A stretch of 11,132 nucleotides of DNA, from assembly GCA_021817685.1 (NCBI GenBank), contig JAKAGD010000017.1, positions 1 through 11,132 on the forward strand, written 5' to 3'. Positions 3,792 through 10,885 of the stretch are shown in pieces. The DNA comes from a bacterium (lineage in GTDB: Bacteria; Patescibacteriota; Minisyncoccia; Phycocordibacterales; Phycocordibacteraceae). Every line of letters begins with the position of its first letter. Position 1 is the stretch's first letter. The notes under the pieces are model-generated. The model was given only the letters and a program-made list of their open reading frames with translations. It searched no databases and had not been told where the DNA came from. Made by a program: the position numbers and the translations under genes.

Positions 3792-6467
3792 TTAGGCAAC
3801 CTCGGCCGTACTTCTCTTCGCCCGGATGGCGCGCTTCTTTACGTCAAAATGCGGCTCGTCGTTCTTGATGGTCACCGTCACCGTCCCGCCCTCCATAAGC
3901 CCCTGGTCCACCATCAAGGACGCGAGCGGCGTGAGTATGCGGTCCTGGATAGTGCGGCGCAGAGGGCGCGCGCCGTACTGCGGGTTGTACCCCTTATCGG
4001 CAAGCCACTGCTTCACCTCCGGAGCGAGCGCAAGCGCAATGCGCTTGTGCGCGAGCCGCTTCACCACCTCCTCCACCTGCGTGTCCACGATTCTCGCGAG
4101 CGCCTCCTTTGCGAGCACGTCGAATATGATGATGTCGTCCAGGCGGTTGAGGAACTCGGGGCGGAAATGCTCCTTGAGCGCTTCCAGCACCTTTTCCTTC
4201 GTCTCTTCGTAGCGGTTCGCGTCGGTCGCGCCGGCGGCGCCGAAGCCGATGTGCGCGAGCCGGTCGATGAACTCGCCGCCGATGTTCGAGGTGAGCACGA
4301 TGATAGTGTTCTTGAAATTCACCTTGCGGCCCTTGCCGTCAGTCAGGTGTCCGGAGTCGAGCACCTGCAGGAGGATGTTGAACACCTCCGGATGCGCTTT
4401 TTCTATCTCGTCGAACAGCACGACCGCGTACGGGCGGTGCCGGATGCGCTCGGTGAGCGTGCCGGATTCTTCATAGCCCACGTAGCCCGGCGGCGCGCCG
4501 ATGAGCTTGGCCACGGAGTGCTTCTCCATAAATTCGCTCATGTCCACGCGTACGAGCGCATCGGGGTCGTTGAACATAAATTCCGCGAGCTTGCGCGAGA
4601 GCTCCGTCTTCCCCACGCCGGTCGGACCCAAGAAGAGGAACGAGCCGATGGGACGGTTCGGATCGCTGATGCCCACGCGCGAGCGCTTCACGGCGTCCGT
4701 GACTTTCTTCACCGCGGCGTCCTGGCCGATGATGCTTCCCTTGAGAGCCTCTTCCATGCGCGAGAGCTTCGCCGCCTCTTCCTCAAGCATCTTCGCCACC
4801 GGAATGCCCGTCCAGCGGGAAACCACTGCGGCGATGTCCTGCTCGGTGACCTCCTCGTTCAGCACCCGGCGCGACTTCTGGAGCGTCTTCAGGCGCTTCA
4901 GCTTCGTCTCCAAATCTTTCTGGATGTGCGGGATGCGGCCGTAGCGTATCTCCGCGACCGTGCCGAGGTCGGCGGCTATCTCGGCGTTATCCGCCTGCAC
5001 TTTGAGCGCTTCCAGTTCGGTCTTGGCGGCGCGGATGCCGACCAGCACCTCCTTCTCGTTCTTCCACTTGAGCTCAAGCTCGCTGGTCTTCTCCCGCAGA
5101 TCGGCGACTTCCTTATCAATAACTTTGATGCGTTCCTTTATCTCCTTCGCATGCTCGCCGTCGAGGTCTTTCTGGAGCGCCTGCTTCTCTATTTCCAGGC
5201 GGCGTATCTTGCGGTCGGTCTCCTCGAGCTCAGGCGGCTTGTTCTCAAGCGCGATGCGCAGGCCGGAAGCGGCCTCATCGATGAGGTCGATGGCTTTGTC
5301 CGGCAGGAAACGATCGCTGATGTAGCGGCTGGAAAGCTCCACCGCCGCAACGATGGCGCCGTCGGTGATGCGCACGCCGTGGAAGAGCTCGTACTTGTCG
5401 CGGAGACCGCGGAGGATGGCGATGCCGTCCTCAACCGTCGGCTCGGATACGAATACGGATTGGAAACGGCGCGTGAGCGCGGCGTCCTTCTCGATATATT
5501 TCTGATATTCCTTGAGCGTGGTCGCGCCGATGACGCGTATCTCGCCGCGGGAGAGCGCAGGCTTCAGCATGTTTGACGCATCAAGCGCACCCTCGGCGCC
5601 GCCGGCGCCCACGAGCGTGTGGAGTTCGTCCACGAACAAGATGACCTTCCCTTCCGCGCGCTCCACTTCTTTCATCACGTTCTTCAGCCGCTCCTCAAAC
5701 TCGCCGCGGTATTTGGTGCCGGCGATCATGAGCCCCAGGTCGAGCGAAAGCAGTTCCTTGCCCTTGAGGGATTCGGGAACATCATTCTGCGCCATGCGCG
5801 CGGCAAGCCCCTCGGCGATGGCGGTCTTCCCGACGCCGGCCTCCCCGATCAAGACCGGGTTGTTCTTGGTGCGGCGCGCGAGTATCTGGATAACGCGGTT
5901 TATCTCTATATCGCGGCCGATGACCGGATCGAGCTTATTCTCGGAAGCGAGCTTCGTGAGGTTGCGCGCGTACTTCGCGAGCGCGCGGAAGCGCTTCGGC
6001 TCCCCGCCCTGGCCGTCCTTGCTGCTCTTCAGCTCTTTGAGTATGGCGAGCGCCGCATCGCGCCCGATAGAAAAGCGCGCGAGGATGTCCGCGGCCGGTC
6101 CCGGGTGCTCTATGACCGCGAGGAAAAGATGTTCGGTGCCGACGAATGTGTCGTTCATGCGCGCGGCTATCTTTCCCGCCGCCTCAAGCGCCTGCGCCAG
6201 GTCCGGCGTGAGATAGATCTGATAGGAGGGAGAGAGCACCGACGCGGTCTCCGGCGCTTCCAAATGCTCGAGCACGGCGTCGGCGAGCATAATGGTGTCC
6301 ACTTCCATCCGGTCAAGCATGGAGAAGACGAGCGACTCCTCCTGGAGCACGAGCGCGGCAAGCAGGTGGAGCGGCGACACGTGGTTCTGTCCGCGCTCAA
6401 TGGCGAGTTCGTGCGCGCGGCGCACCGCTTCTTTGGCCTTGGTAGTGAAATTATTGAACGGAGGCAT
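3792..6467 (-). CDS. clpB: AAA+ disaggregase ClpB (with IGF-type loop)
   Basis: ClpB threads aggregated proteins through its hexamer ring together with DnaK. The 891-residue protein shows an N-domain (about 1-145), NBD1 with Walker A GEAGVGKT (208-215), Walker B VILFVDE (275-281) and pore Tyr253 in GTKYRGEFE, a full-length coiled-coil M-domain (about 405-535, WKNEK and RYGRIPHIQKDLE as in ClpB, far longer than in ClpC), and NBD2 with GPTGVGKT (614-621), FDEIEK, pore GYVGYEE, FRPEFLNR and GARP (832-835). Odd: after SNIGGEF a loop reads AHIGFGAAG (738-746), about ten residues longer than in E. coli ClpB and like the ClpP-docking IGF/VGF loop of ClpX/ClpC. Twelve bases separate it from the upstream HtrA-like gene. 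No SD sequence and no heat-shock operator were seen. Confidence 0.94.
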   Translation of the reverse strand: MPPFNNFTTKAKEAVRRAHELAIERGQNHVSPLHLLAALVLQEESLVFSMLDRMEVDTIMLADAVLEHLEAPETASVLSPSYQIYLTPDLAQALEAAGKIAARMNDTFVGTEHLFLAVIEHPGPAADILARFSIGRDAALAILKELKSSKDGQGGEPKRFRALAKYARNLTKLASENKLDPVIGRDIEINRVIQILARRTKNNPVLIGEAGVGKTAIAEGLAARMAQNDVPESLKGKELLSLDLGLMIAGTKYRGEFEERLKNVMKEVERAEGKVILFVDELHTLVGAGGAEGALDASNMLKPALSRGEIRVIGATTLKEYQKYIEKDAALTRRFQSVFVSEPTVEDGIAILRGLRDKYELFHGVRITDGAIVAAVELSSRYISDRFLPDKAIDLIDEAASGLRIALENKPPELEETDRKIRRLEIEKQALQKDLDGEHAKEIKERIKVIDKEVADLREKTSELELKWKNEKEVLVGIRAAKTELEALKVQADNAEIAADLGTVAEIRYGRIPHIQKDLETKLKRLKTLQKSRRVLNEEVTEQDIAAVVSRWTGIPVAKMLEEEAAKLSRMEEALKGSIIGQDAAVKKVTDAVKRSRVGISDPNRPIGSFLFLGPTGVGKTELSRKLAEFMFNDPDALVRVDMSEFMEKHSVAKLIGAPPGYVGYEESGTLTERIRHRPYAVVLFDEIEKAHPEVFNILLQVLDSGHLTDGKGRKVNFKNTIIVLTSNIGGEFIDRLAHIGFGAAGATDANRYEETKEKVLEALKEHFRPEFLNRLDDIIIFDVLAKEALARIVDTQVEEVVKRLAHKRIALALAPEVKQWLADKGYNPQYGARPLRRTIQDRILTPLASLMVDQGLMEGGTVTVTIKNDEPHFDVKKRAIRAKRSTAEVA

Positions 6468-6479
6468 AGGGAAAGACTA

Positions 6480-7250
6480 TTACTTCGCGGCGGCGGTCGA
6501 AGTCGCCGTCGTCGAAGTCGCAGTCAAAAGCGCGGTGATGGTGGACGCGCTGATGAGGAGGCCGGGAGTCATCCCTGCGCTGATACCGATGAGATTGCCC
6601 GAGAGGTCCACGGCGGCGCTCCCGACGCCGATATCCGGAAGCGTGGTGTATACATTTGAATTCTTCACGCGCGACACAATGCCGGTGGAAGCGGCTCCGT
6701 CGGCGCCGAGCGCAAGCACGGTCTCGCCGAGCTTGAGGTCGCCCGAAGCGACGAGGGAGGGCGAGACCATCTTTGGCAGGGCGGCATCATCGGCAAAGCC
6801 GTAGATAGCGATGCCTTTCCCTTGATGCGCAAGCGATGCGGGGATGTAGGCGCCGCTCGTGAATTCGACAAGCACTTCCCGCGGCAACGCGTCCTGTGCG
6901 GCGGTCGCGATGGCGCGCGCTTTCGGGATGTAGGTGCCGATGCTGATGGCCGGCGAGGAGGTGCCGGTGTCTCCCGCATAGATGGCAACGGCGCGCGTCG
7001 CGTCGGCGCCGATGGCGGCCGTAACAAGATCCTGATTCGACGGCGCAGGCGCCTGGATGATGGCGGCCGGAGCGGCGGCGGCGACCGTCTCGATAGTATG
7101 TTCAACGACGCGATTCACCGTCTGCGTTACGAACGCCGGAGCATGGTCAAGAAGCGAGACCGTGAGAATGCCGGTCGCGACGGAGGTCACGAAGTTCACC
7201 AAGATCGTGAGAAGTATGAGTTGCGCCTTGGAGAGTTCCTCGATGTTCAT
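6480..7250 (-). CDS. Membrane-anchored HtrA-like protein, catalytically dead
   Basis: The 256-residue protein has one N-terminal membrane helix (about 10-33), an Ala/Pro-rich linker and a domain (about 85-240) whose pattern follows the chymotrypsin-like HtrA/DegP fold. AVDLSGNLIGISAG (213-226) matches the strand after the catalytic serine in HtrA, and GIVSRV precedes it as usual. All three catalytic positions appear replaced: His by Gln119 (ATAAQ against TNAHV), Asp by Gly146, Ser by Val209 (IGVGSAA against GNSGGPL). A Ser/Thr/Ala-rich tail ends the protein, and no PDZ domain is visible. It may be a pseudoprotease acting as a substrate-binding or envelope-stress protein. It starts a unit with clpB, 12 bases downstream. 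The alignment is by eye and the fold assignment is moderate. Confidence 0.7.
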   Translation of the reverse strand: MNIEELSKAQLILLTILVNFVTSVATGILTVSLLDHAPAFVTQTVNRVVEHTIETVAAAAPAAIIQAPAPSNQDLVTAAIGADATRAVAIYAGDTGTSSPAISIGTYIPKARAIATAAQDALPREVLVEFTSGAYIPASLAHQGKGIAIYGFADDAALPKMVSPSLVASGDLKLGETVLALGADGAASTGIVSRVKNSNVYTTLPDIGVGSAAVDLSGNLIGISAGMTPGLLISASTITALLTATSTTATSTAAAK

Positions 7251-7256
7251 ACGACT

Positions 7257-7285
7257 ATAATGCTACCTCACGGCACTGCTGTCAA
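7257..7285 (-). promoter_or_regulatory. Promoter of HtrA-like/clpB unit, leaderless type
   Basis: On the minus strand a perfect -35 TTGACA (7285-7280), 17 bases, then CATTAT (7262-7257, four of six), which ends six bases before ATG 7250. It overlaps the end of the cysteine desulfurase gene. TATAGT at 7259-7254 is an alternative -10 but would leave a 20-base spacer. Confidence 0.58.
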
Positions 7286-8396
7286 TAAATGCAACAGCTT
7301 GTAAAAAAGCCTTGGCGAAACGGGCTAGTTCGCCGTGCCGAACGCCCGGTCCCCACGAGATGCGGAGCGTCGAGCGGGCGCGTTCCCGGTCGCCGGAGAG
7401 CGCAAAAACCGCCCGGGAACCTTCTTCCGAGTCCGTCTCGCACGCACTCCGCGTGGAGACCGCAAATCCCGCTTCGTCCAGGAGGGCGACCAGGTAATCG
7501 GTGTCGCGTCCCGGGAGGGAGATGTTGAGGATGTTCGGCGCCTGCGCGCGTCCCTCGTTTATCTGTATATTCGGAGCGGCGTTCTTGATGCGTTCCGCAA
7601 GCCGCGCTCGCTCGCGGAGGGCGGCGGCGCGGAATTTCTCGCGCCCGCGCGCGGCATCCGCAAGCGCCGCCGCGAATGCACGCGCAAGCTCCGGAGTTCC
7701 GCTCCCTGAGCGGAGCCCGCGCTCTTGCCCTCCTCCTCCGTAAAGCGGAACGAGCGGAATGGTCCGATGCGCGACTAAAACGCCAACGCCCCGCGGACCC
7801 ACTTTTGCGCCGTCGAGCGTGAGCAGATCCGCATCAAAATGCGCGCGCGTCACCTTCTCGGTCAAGGGCGCCTGGCTTGCATCAACATGCAGGAGTATCC
7901 GCGTGCCGAACTTCCGCAGCCTCTCGGCAACTTCGCGCGTATTCCACACGATACCCGTCTCGCCGCACACGGCGTCCATGGAAACAAGCACGGTCTCTTT
8001 CCTCAGGAGTTTCGCGAGCGCCTCCGCGTCCACGCGTGCGTCCTTTATGGGAAGCGCCTCAACGGAGATGCCCTCCTCCGCCAGCAATTTTGCGTTCTCA
8101 ACGATAGAGGCGTGCGCGCTGGGCAGATACAACACGTGCATGTTGTTCCTCCCGGCCGTATCGGGACCAGCGAGCGCGCGGAGCGCGCGCACGTGACCGA
8201 GGATGGCGAGCGCGTTGCTTTCTGTCGCGCCGCTCGTGAAAATGACATCGTCGCTCTGCACTTCAAGGAGCCGGGCGATATCCGTGCGTGCGTCTTCCAG
8301 TATCTTTTTCGCGCGGCGTCCCTCCGCGTGCGGCGACGACGGATTGCCGCTTACGCCCGCCGCGGCATCAAGATACGTCCTTCTCCTCCACAACAT
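7263..8396 (-). CDS. Cysteine desulfurase, NifS/IscS type, compact
   Basis: This PLP enzyme takes sulfur from cysteine for Fe-S clusters or tRNA thiolation. With the start at 8396 the product has 377 residues. Visible motifs: TSGATESNA (54-62), His95 in the PSAHASIVEN segment, HVDASQ (170-175), PLP lysine Lys198 in LDGAKVGPRGVG, RSGSGTPE (229-236) and the persulfide Cys319 in STRSACE. Odd: the N-terminus goes directly from YLDAAAG to NPSSPH, so roughly 20 residues normally between these motifs are missing. The open frame continues upstream to 8852 but would then lie antisense within infB without family similarity, so it is rejected. IscS, NifS and SufS subgroups cannot be separated here, hence no symbol. 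The stop is 12 bases before the HtrA-like gene. Confidence 0.92.
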   Translation of the reverse strand: MLWRRRTYLDAAAGVSGNPSSPHAEGRRAKKILEDARTDIARLLEVQSDDVIFTSGATESNALAILGHVRALRALAGPDTAGRNNMHVLYLPSAHASIVENAKLLAEEGISVEALPIKDARVDAEALAKLLRKETVLVSMDAVCGETGIVWNTREVAERLRKFGTRILLHVDASQAPLTEKVTRAHFDADLLTLDGAKVGPRGVGVLVAHRTIPLVPLYGGGGQERGLRSGSGTPELARAFAAALADAARGREKFRAAALRERARLAERIKNAAPNIQINEGRAQAPNILNISLPGRDTDYLVALLDEAGFAVSTRSACETDSEEGSRAVFALSGDRERARSTLRISWGPGVRHGELARFAKAFLQAVAFIDSSAVR

Positions 8397-8402
8397 GCCG
8401 TT

Positions 8403-8408
8403 ATTGTA
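8403..8408 (-). promoter_or_regulatory. -10 box of cysteine desulfurase gene
   Basis: On the minus strand TACAAT (five of six) ends six bases before ATG 8396, again predicting a leaderless mRNA. No good -35 lies 16-18 bases upstream. No SD sequence is present. Confidence 0.45.
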
Positions 8409-8415
8409 CCGCAGA

Positions 8416-8444
8416 TTGCAACTAAGCCATTTTTGTGATGAAAT
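8416..8444 (+). promoter_or_regulatory. infB promoter
   Basis: TTGCAA (8416-8421, four of six) and TGAAAT (8439-8444, four of six) are 17 bases apart. Transcription would start near 8451, about three bases before ATG 8454. Together with the box at 8403-8408 the 57-base gap forms a divergent promoter region. GCCAT-T-ATGGC (8448-8458) is a small inverted repeat over the start codon. Confidence 0.4.
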
Positions 8445-8453
8445 AGAGCCATT

Positions 8454-9923
8454 ATGGCGCGGACTGCACGGCCGCCCGTCATCGCGGTGATGGGCCACAT
8501 AGACCATGGGAAGTCTTCCCTCCTGGATTACATCCGGAAGGCCAATATCGTTGCGGGCGAGGCGGGCGGCATCACCCAGCACGTCGCCGCGTACATCGCC
8601 GAACACAACGGCCGCCGCGTCACATTCCTGGATACGCCCGGCCACGAGGCGTTCAAGGCGCTGCGCACCCGCGGCGCCGCCGCAGCAGACATCGCCATCC
8701 TCGTCGTCGCGGCGGACGAAGGTGTGATGCCGCAGACGCTTGATGCGCTCGCCGCCATCACCGAAGCGGGTATCCCCTACATCGTAGCTATCACGAAGAT
8801 AGACAAGAACAACGCGGACGTGGGCCATGCAAAGAATTCCCTCATTGAGCACGGCATTTATATAGAAGGCATGGGCGGCGACATCGCCTACGCGCAGATA
8901 TCATCCAAGACCGGCGAGGGTGTCCCCGAACTTTTGGACCTCGTTCTTTTGGCATCCGACCTTGCAGAACTCACTGCCGACACGGAGGCGAGCGCCACCG
9001 GATTCGTGCTGGAGTCCACGCAGGACCCCAAGCGCGGCGCTTCCGCCACGCTCATCATCAAGGACGGCACGCTCACGCTCCACGGGTTCGTCGTCGCAGC
9101 CGATGCGTTCGCCCCCATCCGTTTCATCGAGGACTTCCGCGGCGCGCGCATAGAACAGGCGGGACCGTCGGAGCCGGTGCGCATCTCCGGATTCAGCAAG
9201 CTGCCCGCCGCCGGTTCGCTCTTCAGCATTGCAAAGAACAAGAAAGAAGCGGAGGCGCTCGCCAAAGAGAACGCAAAAGAACTCGCCTCCCTTCCCGAAC
9301 GCAGCGCGGCCGTGGAAGGCATCACCGAACTGCCGCTCGTCATAAAGGCGGATGTCGCCGGTTCGGTAGACGCCATCGTGCATGAACTCTCGAAGATAAC
9401 CCACGAGCGCGGAGCGATCCGCATCGTTTCCTCGGGCGTCGGCAACGTCTCGGAGGGCGACGTGAAGACCGCGTACGCCTCCGGCGGCGCCATCATCGCA
9501 TTCAATACCGGGACGGACGCCATCGCTGACGAACTGGCGCTCCGCGAGCATATCGATATATTTTCTTTCTCCATCATTTATGAACTTTCGGCGAAAGTGA
9601 AAGAGCTCCTCGAAGCGCGCGTGCCGAGCGTCGCCGAGGAAAAGGAACTGGGCCGGGCGAAGGTGCTGAAGCCATTCTCCTCGAGTGCAAAGAAGCGGGT
9701 GCTCGGCGCACGACACGTCTCCGGAGTGCTCGCGGTCGGCGATCGCATAAAGCTCCTGCGGAAGGGCGAGGAGGTGGCGCGCGGCAGCATTGCAAATCTC
9801 CAGCAGGCGCGCGCCGACGTGAAGGAAATAAAGACCGAGGGAGACTTCGGCACTGAGATAGAGTGCCGCGAGCCGGCAGTTTACGGCGATGAGCTTGTGG
9901 CGTTCTCCGCCGCCCAGGTATGA
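8454..9923 (+). CDS. infB: Translation initiation factor IF-2 (short form)
   Basis: IF-2 is the GTPase that brings fMet-tRNA to the 30S subunit and promotes 50S joining. The 489-residue protein begins almost directly with the G domain: G1 GHIDHGKS (14-21), G2 region AGEAGGITQH (34-43), G3 DTPGHE (60-65), G4 TKID (114-117), G5 SSK (150-152). Domains II, III and C2 follow, the last with RAKVLKPF and LGARHVSGVLAVGD. Typical bacterial IF-2 is 700-900 residues, so the N-terminal region is absent, as in other small genomes. Odd: G4 is normally NKID, here Asn is replaced by Thr114. ATG 8454 has no SD sequence; a possible promoter just upstream would leave almost no leader. The stop overlaps the rbfA start (ATGA). 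Confidence 0.96.
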   Translation: MARTARPPVIAVMGHIDHGKSSLLDYIRKANIVAGEAGGITQHVAAYIAEHNGRRVTFLDTPGHEAFKALRTRGAAAADIAILVVAADEGVMPQTLDALAAITEAGIPYIVAITKIDKNNADVGHAKNSLIEHGIYIEGMGGDIAYAQISSKTGEGVPELLDLVLLASDLAELTADTEASATGFVLESTQDPKRGASATLIIKDGTLTLHGFVVAADAFAPIRFIEDFRGARIEQAGPSEPVRISGFSKLPAAGSLFSIAKNKKEAEALAKENAKELASLPERSAAVEGITELPLVIKADVAGSVDAIVHELSKITHERGAIRIVSSGVGNVSEGDVKTAYASGGAIIAFNTGTDAIADELALREHIDIFSFSIIYELSAKVKELLEARVPSVAEEKELGRAKVLKPFSSSAKKRVLGARHVSGVLAVGDRIKLLRKGEEVARGSIANLQQARADVKEIKTEGDFGTEIECREPAVYGDELVAFSAAQV

Positions 9924-10237
9924 ACCCGGGCTCTAAGCAGAAGGACGCCCGCGCAACCGAACTCATCGCGCATGAAGCCGCGCAATTCATCGCGCGCGAA
10001 GCGGGCACCGAATCGCTCATCACGGTCACGCGCGCGCAAAGCGTCGCACACGGCGATCGCGTCCTCGTGTTCGTCAGCGTCTTCCCCATTGAGAAAGCGC
10101 GCGCCGCCCTTAATTTCCTCGAACGCCAGCGTGAAGCGTTTTCCGACCATTTAAAAAAGCATGCGCGCATGCGCCTCCCGCGCATAGACTTCATGCTTGA
10201 TAACGGCGAACAGCTGGGCGAACCGGCAAAAAGTTAG
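9920..10237 (+). CDS. rbfA: Ribosome-binding factor A
   Basis: RbfA binds the 30S subunit late in assembly and helps 16S rRNA 5'-end maturation. The 105-residue protein shows the compact KH-like pattern and the family signature near the end, RLPRIDFMLDNG (85-96). It is shorter than E. coli RbfA (133 residues), mainly at the C-terminus. The ATG overlaps the infB stop by ATGA, indicating translational coupling, and infB-rbfA is a widespread gene order. tRNA-Cys follows 14 bases after the stop and may be in the same transcript. Confidence 0.93.
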   Translation: MNPGSKQKDARATELIAHEAAQFIAREAGTESLITVTRAQSVAHGDRVLVFVSVFPIEKARAALNFLERQREAFSDHLKKHARMRLPRIDFMLDNGEQLGEPAKS

Positions 10238-10251
10238 TATCATCAGCAGAC

Positions 10252-10323
10252 GGCCCGATGGCGAAGTGGTAACGCGACGGTCTGCAAAACCGTTATGCGC
10301 GGGTTCAATTCCCGCTCGGGCCT
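10252..10323 (+). tRNA. tRNA-Cys (GCA)
   Basis: Acceptor GGCCCGA/TCGGGCC (10252-10258 with 10316-10322), D stem GCG/CGC, anticodon stem ACGGT/ACCGT with loop CTGCAAA (anticodon GCA at 10284-10286), T stem GCGGG/CCCGC with loop TTCAATT. The discriminator U73 is the known identity base of tRNA-Cys. CCA is not encoded. A possible -10 (TAGTAT, 10235-10240) overlaps the rbfA stop; co-transcription with infB-rbfA is equally possible. The next coding region begins two bases later. Confidence 0.95.
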
Positions 10324-10324
10324 C

Positions 10325-10669
10325 ATGATAGAAATCGTAACGTCCACCCTCTCAAAGATACCGGTAGGCGGCCTTCTTGTTCTTGCCGCCACATCGGTCA
10401 TTTTTGGTGATTTTTCCGCGAAAAATTGGTCCTCCGGCGCCGGAGACATCTGGTACGTCTTCGCGTTCATTGGATACTTCGGTTCGGCGTTCTTCTTCAT
10501 TCCCACGCTCCTTCGAGAATCGCTCGTGATGACCTCCGTCATCTGGGTCGTCATCTCCTCGATCGGCTTCCTCTTCATCGGTATCGTCCTTTTCCATGAA
10601 TCCCTGACGTTGGTGCAGTTCATCGGCGTTTTCTTGGGCATCGCAGGAGTATTGCTCTTAAGCCTGTAA
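10325..10669 (+). CDS. Four-helix membrane protein, SMR/EamA-like
   Basis: The 114-residue protein has four predicted membrane helices (about 13-30, 43-61, 67-91, 96-113) and ends with FIGVFLGIAGVLLLSL, the pattern of the last helix in EamA/drug-metabolite and SMR transporters. Size and helix number equal those of SMR proteins, which work as dimers. The essential membrane Glu of SMR helix 1 is not seen at the expected place (SVIFGD instead), so drug export is not supported and the substrate is unknown. The ATG at 10325 is two bases after the last base of tRNA-Cys, with no room for an SD sequence. A frame opening at 10295 would start inside the tRNA and is rejected. tRNA-Leu follows downstream. 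Confidence 0.78.
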   Translation: MIEIVTSTLSKIPVGGLLVLAATSVIFGDFSAKNWSSGAGDIWYVFAFIGYFGSAFFFIPTLLRESLVMTSVIWVVISSIGFLFIGIVLFHESLTLVQFIGVFLGIAGVLLLSL

Positions 10670-10689
10670 ACGCGATATCCTGACGAGAC

Positions 10690-10757
10690 GCCGAGGTATG
10701 TAGGCATACTTCGGCCCGTTCGAGCGATGAGGAAAAATGAGGACATCCTTCCTCATC
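10690..10757 (+). other. Two hairpins between membrane gene and tRNA-Leu
   Basis: An 11-base-pair stem (10690-10700 with 10705-10715, one G-U pair, loop TAGG) is followed by a second stem GATGAGGA/TCCTCATC (10726-10733 with 10750-10757) with an inner AGGA/TCCT. Neither is followed by a T-run, so they are weak terminator candidates; RNA processing or stabilising elements are alternatives. The first eight bases of the first stem equal the 5' end of tRNA-Leu (GCCGAGGT). Confidence 0.45.
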
Positions 10758-10767
10758 CCCTCACTTC

Positions 10768-10856
10768 GCCGAGGTGGCGGAATGGTAGACGCACAGCGCT
10801 TAAAACGCTGAGAGGGCCTAAAAACCTTCGTGTGAGTTCAAGTCTCACCCTCGGTA
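10768..10856 (+). tRNA. tRNA-Leu (UAA)
   Basis: A class II tRNA of 89 bases with a long variable arm. Acceptor GCCGAGG pairs with CCTCGGT (10849-10855; the first pair is G-U), anticodon stem CAGCG/CGCTG with loop CTTAAAA (anticodon TAA at 10801-10803), T stem GTGAG/CTCAC with loop TTCAAGT, discriminator A73. CCA is not encoded. No separate promoter is obvious, so read-through from upstream is likely. Confidence 0.95.
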
Positions 10857-10885
10857 CTGACATACGTGCGATCTGGTAGGGCTCT

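Noticed and set aside
3684..5576. Open frame of 630 codons on the plus strand
   Set aside because: It lies antisense to clpB and its product is the His/Arg/Leu-rich, low-information kind produced opposite GC-rich genes. ClpB motifs on the other strand are unambiguous.
5619..6659. Open frame of 346 codons on the plus strand
   Set aside because: Antisense to clpB and the HtrA-like gene, with biased composition and no recognisable domain.
7256..7261. Perfect TATAAT on the plus strand
   Set aside because: No plus-strand gene follows it; the minus-strand reading belongs to the promoter of the HtrA-like gene.
8397..8852. Upstream extension of the cysteine desulfurase frame
   Set aside because: It would be antisense to the start of infB, lacks similarity to the family, and ATG 8396 directly precedes the conserved YLD motif and follows a -10 box.
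8901..9716. Open frame of 271 codons opposite infB
   Set aside because: Antisense to well-conserved IF-2 domains, with no domain of its own.
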